Positions 31,887 through 42,253 of a DNA stretch of 64,000 nt are shown here, piece after piece. The notes below the pieces were generated by a model, which was not told where the DNA came from, ran no database searches, and saw only the letters and a program-made list of their open reading frames with translations. The position numbers were made by a program, and so were the translations under genes. Origin of the DNA: Poteriospumella lacustris (lineage: Eukaryota > Sar > Chrysophyceae > Chromulinales > Dinobryaceae); NCBI GenBank assembly GCA_008000375.1, contig SMOI01000089.1:51850-115849 (forward strand), given 5' to 3'. Numbering within the stretch: position 1 is the first letter of the stretch; every line of letters starts with the position of its first letter.

Positions 31887-33365
31887 TCACCGTCGTGCGG
31901 AGGATGCACGTGCGGTCGTCGTTTCTTTGGGGACCTCGTACGACTTCAGCGGTTTCGTTTTCAAAGCCATTTTCAATCGTTGACGTTCAATGTCATTTTC
32001 AGTCGCAGCCAATTGTTCTTGCAACAACGTCATTTCCAATGACGATGCCGACGAAGATGCACGGTTCTTGTGTTGTTTTGCCGGACTTCCCTGCTCGTGT
32101 TGCAAGGAACGCAACGCCGACGTCTTCAATCCTTGCATTAACAACGTCTTCGCTTGCGCATTCTTCCTCGCTTGAACTTCTAATTCCTTGGCCGAGGCTT
32201 GTAAGATACCGCCTCCACGGAAAGCAGGAACCGTGTCGAAAAAGGGTACATCGGCTGGCATAATCGGTGGTGGATGCAACGCTCGTTCCCCTTGTTTTTG
32301 AATGAATTGTGCCGCTCGCGAGGCACGGTATTCGGCCAATACTTGTGGATTGGTACGTTCCAAGGTCTTGATATCGTGGATTTTGAATTCTTCGAGGGAT
32401 CGTTTGGCTTGGAAATCCGCTTTGATTTTTTGTAAATTTTGTTTGGTCGATCGTGCGACAGCAGCCAACGACGAATGATCCGTTTTGTCGTGATTGGGGT
32501 CCAAGAAATGATCCAAGGGAATAGAACGATGATGTTTATGTCTACCAGAGGCTGGGGTAGGTTGGGACTGTTGGGTATCGTCCAAACCGAGCAACGAGGC
32601 GTCCAATTCTTGTTGTTGTCGTCGTTGTTCTTGGCGTGCACGACTCTTAGCCTCGCGAATCTTCTGCTGATTGTCGCTGTGGTATTTCTGAGGATTGTTC
32701 ATCATTTCCTCCAATTCCAACATGCGTTTTTCTTCTTCTAAACTCTCTTGGTGGGCAGCGTGTTGAATGGCCTTTTGTTCCCGAATGACGGCTTGAATAC
32801 GTGCTTGATTCGCCGCACGAATTTGTTCACGTTCTTTTTTCATACGTGGTTCATCCCGTTCTCGTTGTAAAATGACATCATAGATAGGCTTTTGAGTGCG
32901 AAGTTTCGCCATGAGACCCCAATCACTCTCCGGGTACGTCCATCGTTCTGGTTCTGGTTCTTTCTTCGGAATACTGAAGTCAAACCCGATGAATTCACCA
33001 CGTGGGGAGCGTTCAGCTGCCAAGGGATTACGTTGACGCTTGTGTTCTATCAGCCCCCATTCTTGTAATTTCGTCAATCTGAAGGTCGTGGTAGCACAAC
33101 CACAGAATAGGTGAGAGTTAGAGTGGGAATGTACCGAAGGCGGCGGTGTGATTGGCGAGAGCAGAATTGATTGACGTACTTGTGATCTTTCGCCATGATT
33201 TCTTGAAAGAAACGGGCTTGTTGAGAATCCATGGTAATGTGACCACTACAAGAACAGGGATCAGAACACGGACGGTAACGATAATAACAATGCCTACCTT
33301 GGGTTCTGTCCCGAGGAGACGAACTTCTTGTGGACAGACGTATCTACTTTGTCCTTTTTGCTCAT
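31887..33365 (-). CDS. Coiled-coil protein, possibly flagellar or cytoskeletal
   Basis: Three exons in phase: 33365-33298, 33245-33180 and 33078-31887; introns of 52 and 101 bp; 441 residues. The first exon encodes M-S-K-K-D-K-V-D-T. The middle (about residues 100-210) is a charged helical coiled coil rich in Glu, Arg, Gln and Lys (M-K-K-E-R-E-Q-I-R, E-E-K-R-M-L-E-L-E-E-M). A His/Arg/Ser patch follows, then further helical segments. No catalytic motif, signal peptide or membrane segment is seen. The product is not recognised; a cytoskeletal role is inferred from composition and from the divergent coiled-coil neighbour. Confidence 0.65.
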
Positions 33366-34058
33366 TTGTCAAGAAGTTCAATCAAGGACAAGACAAATAA
33401 GAGTACGATCAGCCGAAAAACCGTCAACACGAGAACGAACGTCGACTGAACACCGGAACAAAAAGATACGTGGGATGTGCAACGTTTGCCACTTATCAAG
33501 GAGGCGAACAAATTCCGTGCTCTTTTGGAATGTATAACTAACTACCCTGAAAAGATGCGCGCATGAAACCAGCAATTTGTACCATTTATCGACGAGTGCT
33601 GTGCTGTTGCCGGTTGCGAATAAAATTGTCATCGTCATCGTGAACGTCCCAGAAGCGAAACGCCTCCAGCCGGCAACACACACTCCTCCCTGCGGCAACC
33701 AGCCATCGCTGGTTGTCTGGTCTGCGCCACTGAGACGCAGTGATAGGCGAAGGAACTTATGGAACGTTTCGCTTTCGCCGTTCGCACGATGACGACGACA
33801 TCTCTTACGTTTGGCGATTGGATCGATCGATGCCTCTCCAAAATGACAACTTCGTGCTTGTAGGGTAAATTGCGAGAAATCGAAAGATAATCCCACAAAG
33901 AACGTAGATCGTTTAGTGTTTGGCCAGTTACGTTGGTTTTTCCAAGAAACTATTGTTTTTTAGCAGTCCAAACATTGTTCTTTGATATATCACCGGGTGA
34001 TCCCAAGTATAGTCTCAAATCATCATCCTTTGATATCCCACAACTCTCCCAATACACC
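33366..34058. promoter_or_regulatory. Shared upstream region of two divergent coiled-coil genes
   Basis: About 0.69 kb separates the start codons of two coiled-coil genes transcribed outward, making it a candidate bidirectional promoter. Overlapping minus-strand frames (33378-33898) look like chance. No named motif is claimed. Confidence 0.4.
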
Positions 34059-36413
34059 ATGAAGAAAGCCGAACTTCTTCTCGCGAAGAAGACGATTTTG
34101 GCCCATCAAGTGAAGATGGAGTCCCAGGTACGCACTGTTGCTCTCATTCGACATTCTTATCATCTCTAACTCGACCCGACGAATTGCAATTTCCACAGCA
34201 AATTAAAGAAGAAATGAAACATCGTCGCCCAACCACGACCAGTGGGTCCTTATCATCCAGCGGATTAAACTCATTGAAGTCCAGTCACGCCTTTTCTCCG
34301 AGTCCGTCACACAACGGCCACGATTTGTTGCCACCACGTCGTGCACACTCCCCACAGTCCAACGCTTCCTCGCAGCCGTCGACCCAGTATCGACCGATGT
34401 CGACAAATACGGCATCGGCAGTGTTACAACGTTCGGCATCAACCCCAGCGTCGCACGGTGGCCCGGCATCGCATCTGACTGCTGCACAGTTGGCTGAAGA
34501 ACTTGCTCAACGATCTGTCACGTACGTTCTACTGTCGCTCTGTTTCTTCTTCGACTAGCCCTAACAGCAGCTGTTGTGTGTGGTCATAGTGACAAAACAA
34601 ATCTGCGCAAGACGCAAGTCGTCGTCTCGAAATCGTTGGAAGAAGAGTTGCTCATGAAGCATCGTCGTCCGCCATCGTCGTCTTCGTCATCGTCGTCGGC
34701 GCAGCATATGGCTCCACCCGGTTCGTCGTCCCAGCAGTATCGTCGTCCATCGACCAGTGCGTCTTCCTCTGCCTCGTATGGTCCGTCGTCCTCGGCGGGC
34801 AACGCTTCGGCGGCGATGCAGGGTTTGGCGCCGATTACGGAAGAAGAAATCCAACAGCAATTGGATAGCGACGAGAACTTCTTCATGCCCAAGAAGAAAC
34901 TCGTTCGTGCCGACGGTGCCTCGTTGTACGACGTGTATTTGTCGAAGAAGGGGGACACCTGGGGCAACATTCTCAAGGCGCAGATCCGTGAAGATGTACG
35001 TTTATATACATATCAATCGGTGCTCTGGTTGTTTTGGAAGGAAGAAAGGGAACTAACACAGGAGAATGTATGTTTAAAACACATAGGAGGAGAACAAAAT
35101 CAAAAAGAGACACGACCGCGACCGTGCCAACGAAGAATACGGCCGGTTGCTCCGTCAACAAGTCCACGAACACGAAGAACGCATGCGGCAAGAACGCAAT
35201 GCGAATGAAAAATTCGCGGCGTTGGAGAATGCCTCCGCGAAACGTACCGAAGACATGCAGAAGCAACGTACCGAGAATGCCATCAACCGTCACAAGCAAT
35301 TCGTGGCGAATGCGATGGAAGACGTCGCGTTGAAAGAACGTTTGCGGCAGGAAGATTTGAAACAAGATTGTCGTGCGAGTACCATCATGATGAACAATGC
35401 GAAACGACTCATCTGTACGTCCTTGTTTCCACTATCTATCCGGTGGTTGCTACCCTGTTGTTGCTCTGTTTCGATGTCTTATGCTGTGTCTGTGTCTCTC
35501 TCTGTGTGTGCGGGTGTGGTGTCTGTATCTACAGCGGAAGAAGAAGAGAAACGTGCGCGTGATCGTGCCACCATGAAGGCCTACCAAGACCGGATTTACC
35601 AAGAAAACATCGACAACATCCGTCGTCGTCAGGAGAACAAATTGAACTCCCACGAAGAGGATCGGTACGTTTTTTCTCTGTTGGTGGTTGTTGTGTATTG
35701 TCAATCTATCCTGTCCTCTTGTGAATGAACCGCATTTATCCTCCCTCTCCTGTGTCCTCCGCCTTGTCTTCTTTAGACGTATCATCGCCGAACAAGAACG
35801 TATCTTCCAACTGCAACAACAACGACGGGAACGTGAACTCGCCGATCGTGTCAAACGCTCGACCGAAGGCCCCGCGCACCACATCGTGCAAAAGATCGTC
35901 GAGTTGAAACAACACCAAGAAGAAAACCTGTACACGACGTTGTTTCATGCCGACAATTCCTTGAACCGTCAATTGCAAAATTCAGAAGAGACTGCCCGTG
36001 AACGGGCGCAGGCGAATGGGGCGAATTTGGAATTGGAATGGCAACGAAATACGGAATTGAAACGCTTGAAGAAACAACAAGACGAAGAGAAAAACCGTAA
36101 AATCCAAGCGACCATGGTCGCGCATTTACAAGCACAAGAACAAGCGGAATTGCAACGCCGGGAAGCCCAACGGGCGGCCCAACGTGCGTATCAACAGTCG
36201 TTGGACAAACAATTGGAGGAGTTGCGACAACGTTCGTTTGACAGTTTGAAAAGTATGTACACCTGTGAGCTGTGTCTGTGTTTACAAGAGGTGTACTAAC
36301 GCAATGGTTGTTTTTGTTGTTTGATCTTGTATATAGAAACGATGAGCGAGGCGGAGATGAAGTTCAATGCGGATTTGATTCGGAAGACTGGGCTCTTGCC
36401 GTCGAATTTGTAA
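34059..36413 (+). CDS. Long coiled-coil protein with internal repeat, candidate ciliary protein
   Basis: Seven exons in phase: 34059-34127, 34199-34521, 34590-34995, 35087-35414, 35535-35664, 35777-36252 and 36337-36413; 602 residues. The N-terminal 265 residues are Ser/Pro-rich and low complexity. Exons 2 and 3 each carry an M-K-H-R-R-P motif after an acidic run, pointing to an internal duplication. From Y-D-V-Y-L-S-K-K-G (about residue 245) to the end the protein is almost wholly charged helix with long runs of Glu, Gln and Arg, as in trichohyalin/plectin-homology-type ciliary proteins such as MNS1 and CFAP53. That resemblance is one of composition only. Five of six 5' splice sites begin GTAC. 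It shares an upstream region with the minus-strand coiled-coil gene. Confidence 0.7.
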
Positions 36414-37288
36414 ACAAACGAAAAGGAGATCGACCACATAGGCTGCCAGGTGCGGTGCCTGCGATGCCATCGACTGAATAGCTTGTCCTTTTTCTTGTTT
36501 TCTTTCTTCATTAGGTTTTCTTCGTCGTTTATCGTCGGTAGTTGTATTGTATTCTTTTGTATTCCACCTACTGCACTCATGCGATAGTGGGTTGTTCGTG
36601 AGCCCAGCTCGGTCACGAAATGTCGGCGTATTCTGCGACCGATGATTATGTGTGCGGTATTCTGTATTTGTTTGTTTGTGTGGTGTATGTTATGGGGCTG
36701 GGTGGTCGCGATATCGTGAGATGTTGTTGGTCGCGTACAAATGGTGGGGTATGCGACTCCTCTGTATTCGTTTAGATCCTCCCGCAGCAGGCTGTAAGAC
36801 GCGCTACCCGTACCTAAACAATTGGAACTGTTTCTGTATCGTGTGTTTACATACAGTACATCAGGTGTCCCAATCGTGTGCACCAGTTGTCTTTTGTTCT
36901 GTATGTACGCGAGCACTCGAGCACTCGCACCAGCATCTTGTACCTCCAGTACGTTAAAACAAACTCGAAACTAAACCACTCAGTTCACGGATGTTGTACA
37001 TGGATCCTCGCCGTTGACCACGACCATTTTCACCATCGTCGCTTGCTCTCTCTCTCGTTCTTCGTTTTCTTTTCGCCTCGATAACACAATAGGATCATCA
37101 CCAAAGGCACATCTTCTTTTTGGATAGTACTGCATCAGAAGGACTATCGCAGCAGGAGCATCAGAAGTGAGAAGTCTTTCGAACTATTTCGAACGCAACT
37201 CCAACAGCAGCAGATTCCGTTTGAATCTGCAACCCAGCAGCATTTATCTCCTATTGGATTGCTCATTAGCCATATACAAATCATAAAT
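36414..37288. other. Intergenic, possibly holding a first exon of the downstream gene
   Basis: About 0.88 kb with no domain-bearing frame. A minus-strand frame spanning 36296-36916 overlaps the end of the coiled-coil gene and looks like chance. The last 250 bases could hold an unrecognised 5' exon of the next gene (see that entry). Confidence 0.4.
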
Positions 37289-38113
37289 ATGAGTGGATAT
37301 TGGTGTTACTCGTTCTGGCGGTCGCTGTGTTATTCATCGCTCTGTGACTACTACTGTTGTTGTGATTGTGCACCGAGCAGCACCTTGCTGCGACCGTCGA
37401 GTTCGGGCAAAGGTGTCCATCAACACATCACCGACAAGGACGATGATTGGGGTATTGCCCGTGATGAAGACGGTCGATTGCAAGTGGCGCCGGACAACCA
37501 CCGTATGGGTCGATCGTATATCCCCAATCTACCGCTGCCGGTCAGCCCATCGTCCTCCTCGAATCGATCGGGTGGCAGCGACTTCTCCTCCTCCTCTTCT
37601 TCTTCTATCTCTGCCTCCAACGCCGCTTCCACCTCTGTCAAATCGGCCCAGAAGAGCTTACAGTTATTGCCGTCGTCGGATCCGGGTTCGCCGTATTATG
37701 GAGTCGTACGGACGGGTGACGAAGAAGACGACGCCGACGCCGACGACGCGGACGACGACGGAGAAGACATGGAGATCACGTTCGAACGGAAAGTCGTGAT
37801 ACGGCCGCCCCGCCCAGCCTCGCCGAATCCCCGTCACGAAGCAACCACCACCGCCGCTGCTGCTACGGTGATGCAAACACCGACAGCCGCGGGTGGAGAT
37901 CGTTCCGACTCCGTCGCCTCCGATGGATGGCAACGATATCGCACACCCAGTGGTACCACGATTGCCACCGATTCGGTCGCCAATTCCCTGTCCAATCATC
38001 CAACGGCGTTGTTTACACCCACCGAGGCACGAAGCAGAGCCGCGGACGTGTTGGCGGACGAAGAGTCCGAAATTTTGAAAGAATTGGAATCGGCGATCTT
38101 CCATCACCACTGA
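37289..38113 (+). CDS. Ser-rich, acidic protein of unknown function
   Basis: The frame is open from 37259 with its first ATG at 37289; 274 residues in this reading. It contains a Ser tract (about residues 85-115), an Asp/Glu run (about 145-165) and a helical, acidic C-terminus ending I-L-K-E-L-E-S-A-I-F-H-H-H. The N-terminus is odd: this frame gives a Cys/Tyr/Trp-rich stretch, whereas a neighbouring frame over the same bases (37293-37352) encodes a clean hydrophobic helix (W-I-L-V-L-L-V-L-A-V-A-V-L-F-I-A-L). Removing a 37-bp GT-AG segment starting at the GTGACT near 37345 would join that helix in phase to the rest. The real product may therefore be a single-pass membrane protein with an upstream exon. 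Function unknown. Confidence 0.5.
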   Translation: MSGYWCYSFWRSLCYSSLCDYYCCCDCAPSSTLLRPSSSGKGVHQHITDKDDDWGIARDEDGRLQVAPDNHRMGRSYIPNLPLPVSPSSSSNRSGGSDFSSSSSSSISASNAASTSVKSAQKSLQLLPSSDPGSPYYGVVRTGDEEDDADADDADDDGEDMEITFERKVVIRPPRPASPNPRHEATTTAAAATVMQTPTAAGGDRSDSVASDGWQRYRTPSGTTIATDSVANSLSNHPTALFTPTEARSRAADVLADEESEILKELESAIFHHH

Positions 38114-38408
38114 ACGCCCTCTCCTCCCCCACCATGGGTTACTGCACATACTTACATATATGGTCTCTTTTTGTTGGTCGCGTCTCTTCGTGCGGGTCGC
38201 CGCGTTTTGCGGCTGTTTCTGCACAGAGTCGCTGAGTTCGTCAGTAATTTTTGATCTATTGAAAGTATTTCTTGCCCTCTCCCTCGCTCGTGTTGAATTC
38301 AAGTCGTTCAGTGGAGGTGGTTTCTCTTTTTACGAAGGTCATTGTAACACAGAGAAAACGCTAACTCCACTGGGTGTCTCTCCCCTTGATACTTCTCCTT
38401 CTTTGTAT

Positions 38409-39012
38409 CTAACACAACCTGAAACCATTCTTGCTCTGGCACCAACCAGCGATTTCGTAGAACTGCATAGAAAGCAGATTGATATACATGCTGCTGGTGC
38501 TGCAAGCTGGGACTGTAAAAGTGTATGTAACCAGCGACGTTTTATCAGTGACATTCAAGCCCAGTGCATACATGTGACCGTATTCAATGGCTCCAGTTAC
38601 TGATTTAACGAAGCATTCACAAAGCTTCGGTAGGCCCAAAGAAACTACCACCTTAGGGGTGACGCAAAACATGGTTGATCCTGAAGTTTGGAGAATGTTT
38701 CGGGTCGAACGCAGTCATTTCGAGGGTGAGAACCGCTCCAGTGATATTCGTAAACTTGCTGCGATACTCTGTAAGAAAGGTGTCCTCCCAAGACATATGA
38801 CCGTTACCAGCGAGTGCTCCCACATTTCCAGTGTACTGGACCGCCATCGTTGAGTTGACTGGTCCGCCCTCGAGGTAACCAACAAATCCGGTTGAATTGA
38901 AACTTGCAATCGGTAAATCAAGCCATTTAGTGGGAACAGTCGAGTTTTCCAGCGTGAAAGAGGAAATGGCAAGATTCCCACTCACAATATATAGGCAAAG
39001 AAGTGATAGCAT
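38409..39012 (-). CDS. Small secreted glycoprotein candidate, frame interrupted
   Basis: From the ATG at 39012, 119 residues begin with a short hydrophobic signal (L-S-L-L-C-L-Y-I-V-S-G). They contain four N-glycosylation sequons (N-S-T three times, N-I-T), which is unusually dense. The frame stops at 38653. Directly overlapping it, another frame (38672-38409) continues with similar character: a further N-V-T sequon, T-Y-T-F-T-V-P-A-C-S and a C-terminal Cys. Either a weak intron near 38600-38660 or a frameshift separates the halves; I could not find a convincing splice pair. Family not recognised; a cell-surface or secreted role is inferred from the signal and sequons. Confidence 0.45.
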
Positions 39013-39709
39013 GCTCAGACTTTGAGTATTATCAATCGCTATTTGGTTTTATTGTGCAATGCCTCAGGTGGGATTGTGGAACCTTTCTACTCACACCATA
39101 AGGCCTAAGACGAGGCCACGAAGAATGACGAACGGCCATGAAAAAGAGAGTGGGGAAGGGCACTTTGCTCTTCCATCTTGTTGAAAACAGGAAAGCCCAG
39201 ACTCGCGAGCAGCCCAGAGAGACACAGACGATGTACACGATCACTGAACGCCCCCCCCCCATTCGATTGATTTCGTCCACCCTTCGAAGTAACGCCGAAT
39301 TGGTGCCAACTCCGAAGAGTTGGTCTTCGCATCGAGTTGAAGCTTCGTCAGAGGGGGAGGTTGTCTAGGTCTCTACCCGCTAAATGGTATCGCATCGTTG
39401 CTGAAGGAAGGAACACCAACGAACACTCGTTCTATGTCATCGCTTGTTGTATATGGTCGTCTATTTGGTCATAAAGATAATTTACACAGAAGAAGAAGAG
39501 CTAGGCGACCCCGTGATCACGTGTGGTCACGTAAGTGGTAGAGCCGCAAAGTTGTAGAGGGAGGGGGGTACAAGAAGTCCCAGCAGTGTGAATACCACAG
39601 CAGTGGTGATAACGTCATTCAAACAACGGGAAAGATTCTGATGCAGATGTGGAGGTTTCATAACAGAAACAGAAACAGAAACAGGAGCGCTGAGTAGTGA
39701 GTGTTGCGT
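39013..39709. other. Intergenic with poly-C tract
   Basis: About 0.7 kb, containing ten C in a row at 39251-39260. No gene is supported. It lies upstream of the secreted-protein gene and downstream of the MAPEG gene, both on the minus strand. Confidence 0.5.
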
Positions 39710-40288
39710 TTAGTTGGCCAAGGCATAGACAGTGCCCAAGGCACCCGCCAATTGGATAAACAAACTGGTCCAAATACCCACGGCCAACAGGTTGTCATAA
39801 CGCTTGCTAGGCTCACCGGAAGCATAGCCAGCCGCCCAAGCAAAACGAGCCACCGTCCATAACAAGCCACCAGCAATCGTCGCCACTGGATACTTGACAC
39901 CCGCGATCAAACTCAAGACCACGAACTGGGTGTACGTCTCAAGCGCTTGTTGATGACCACGCTGCACGCAGTTGAACTTCTTCGCATGCTCCGAGAAACC
40001 CTCAGCATACAACTTGGGATACGCAAAACGAGCTTCCGCATCGGCATCACCGTCTTTCTTCGCCTTCTCGGTGAAAGCCTTGCGGGCGCCACCAACTTTG
40101 CCACCCAAGACCACCAAGGCCAAGCTGGTGCTCACCACATTCACCAACAGGACACCAGCATAGGCACGTGGTAAGAAAGGTACCAATGATGACGAGGCAT
40201 ACAAAGGTGCAAAGGTAGGACGAATGTAAAAGCTCTCACCCGCCAACAAACCCACCGCAGGGGCAATAATCTTCGCGACCAATTCCAT
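39710..40288 (-). CDS. MAPEG family membrane protein (microsomal glutathione S-transferase-like)
   Basis: Single exon, 192 residues, ATG at 40288. Four hydrophobic segments are visible, around residues 3-20, 45-65, 120-145 and 165-190. The conserved MAPEG core is clear: F-N-C-V-Q-R-G-H-Q-Q-A-L-E-T (about 105-118), the MGST2/3-type R-x-H-x-N/Q-x-x-E equivalent, followed by V-A-R-F-A-W-A-A-G-Y. MAPEG proteins of the MGST3 group act in the endoplasmic reticulum on lipid hydroperoxides or leukotriene-type substrates using glutathione. The usual Asn of R-A-x-x-N is Gln here. A Lys/Asp-rich loop (about 75-95) is longer than in animal MGST3. Confidence 0.8.
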   Translation of the reverse strand: MELVAKIIAPAVGLLAGESFYIRPTFAPLYASSSLVPFLPRAYAGVLLVNVVSTSLALVVLGGKVGGARKAFTEKAKKDGDADAEARFAYPKLYAEGFSEHAKKFNCVQRGHQQALETYTQFVVLSLIAGVKYPVATIAGGLLWTVARFAWAAGYASGEPSKRYDNLLAVGIWTSLFIQLAGALGTVYALAN

Positions 40289-41131
40289 TCTTTATTTATT
40301 TACTTCGATTTATTCAATTCGATTGTGATTATTAACTTCCACGTTCAGTCGTGATAGGAGTTTTCTCTCTCTTGTTCTTCCACCCATTGATTTGGCCACG
40401 GAGTGTTGAACAAGACAGAAAAGAGGAAAAAAGGGCCTTCGAGAAGCCTGGACCCATCGTCGTCAAGCTCTGCGTCGGGCACATCGTGGACACATTTTGA
40501 GAGAGGCCTCTCTGCGAAAAAATGAGACAGGAGGCGTCGGTCGGTCATGTCCTGGTTCCGCTCTTGTACAGTATCTGAATCTTGACAGTTTTGATGGTCT
40601 GGCACCACTCCTTTCACCTACCTGTTCAATTGTAGAATACTACAGTTCATGTCACACAGTTGTATCCCCAGCACAAGAACTGTAAACTCACATTCTGTTT
40701 GCGTAGCAACGGGTGGCGACCACTCGGGCCACCACCCCCCCCCACCTAACTTTGGACAACACTTTCACGGTTTCCGCAGTAAACACCAGTAGACCTCATT
40801 TGAATCATAACCCATTGGTCCTTAGGTCATCCTTGGGATGACATCAACGAAGGACGCTGTGTGGACCAAAGTGGAAGTGATCATCAGGCCGTCCTCACTT
40901 CTTGTGTCCTCTGTTGAGGTAAAGAGCAGCAAATTAGAGCTCCCAAAGAATTCTCGTCAAGTGAAAAAACAGACGTACTTCAAATGTTGACCATCACGCG
41001 TAGTTTGTTACACAAGAAACTGTTCACAAGTGAAGAAACGCTATATACATAAAGAGAGTGGAGGGGGTGGAGGTTGGTGGTCGGTGAACAAGGTCAAAGA
41101 GAAAACCTTGCTGGTGTAATACAGTCCTGGC
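40289..41131. other. Intergenic; one weak coding-like frame on minus strand
   Basis: About 0.84 kb. A minus-strand frame at 40617-40345 (about 90 residues, acidic, with N-T-P-W-P-N-Q-W) lies directly after an AG acceptor-like CAGGTAG. It could be a terminal exon of a small gene, but I found no partner exon. A C-run lies at about 40735-40743. Confidence 0.35.
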
Positions 41132-41535
41132 TTAAATGGACACTCCAATGACCGTACATAAACAGGTCAACGACTCGTTTTCGTATTTCGTCTGGACCAT
41201 GCCATCGGTCTTCGCATCCCAATACGACAACGTCTCGCAGTGCATGCCCGCACCAACTTTTTGAACCAAACATACATTCACAATGTACTTGAAATTAGGA
41301 GCAATGGCGCGCATTTGATCAATGATTCGATTGCCAATCATATCGGTCCATTCGGCCGTCTTGCTTGGTGTATATCGCTTGGACTCCAAGACTTGAAACA
41401 TCACCTAACATACCACAGAAAATGACTGATCAGTACCTTGGGAATTTCGGCATCAAAGAAAAGAATGTTTACCTTCATCGCGACATTCGTGACGGTCTCG
41501 GACAACGCCGGAAATTCAAAATGTTCAGAATCCAT
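41132..41535 (-). CDS. DYNLT: Tctex-type dynein light chain
   Basis: Exon 1 is 41535-41473, a 68-bp intron (GTAAAC...TTAG) follows, and exon 2 is 41404-41132; 111 residues, normal for DYNLT1/Tctex-1. Recognisable family features are A-E-W-T-D-M-I near residue 38, F-K-Y-I-V-N-V-C-L-V-Q-K near 58 and the beta-strand C-terminus with Y-W-D and C-T-V-I-G-V-S-I. The protein would dimerise and bind dynein intermediate chains in cytoplasmic or axonemal dynein. With the coiled-coil pair it supports a flagellated or ciliated organism, but cytoplasmic dynein use cannot be excluded. Confidence 0.9.
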
Positions 41536-42253
41536 CGTTGGTGAAGAGCGTTGGTTGACAGGCTTCTGTTGTGTGAAGTTCAATTTTCTCTCAATTCCTT
41601 GCTCACAAAGAATGAATGCTCGTCTCGGTTTCTTCGAAGATATGTGACTCGTCAACCAGTGAACCAGTCTTCGTATTTTTGCCATCGAAGAGACGAACAA
41701 CAATAGACAAGAAGATCGCATGATGATGATGAACGTCAGGCGACGATGTTCCCTGTTTATGAAACGTATCCATGTACATACAAAGTCCATGTACTTACTG
41801 TATATAAGCATGATTGAGGGAGCAAACATTGTTCCTACCTTGCTGAGTCCTCTATACATGTGCTTTGTCTATGTGTTCTATGTGTTCGATCCTACACACA
41901 AAAAATGATTTAGATGTTATTACAGGAGAGCGGGATGAAAGCGGGGCTGGCGGAGGGGGGAGGCGAAGAGTTAACATACACCCGCCCGATGCCACGCCAA
42001 TGACCACCGCCAAGGCAAACAACGACAACAAAGAAACAAAACCCACCCTCCCTGAGGAACGTAGATGAAACAAACGACTATCGACGGTGTATCAAACGAA
42101 GAAAAGAAAATCAATAAGCAACTCTTTTATTTGGGTGCGTTCTATTTGTGAAAGTGGCACATCATACACACGGCTCTGTCGCTGCAAAGATGGCACTTAG
42201 AACTGCGGGTGTCACAGGGGCTGACAGAGACGCGGAAGACATGTTGCACCCTC
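41536..42253. other. Intergenic between dynein light chain and phosphate transporter
   Basis: About 0.72 kb with no supported gene. It should contain the promoter of the dynein light chain and the 3' UTR of the transporter. Short frames here are overlapping and unsupported. Confidence 0.5.
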
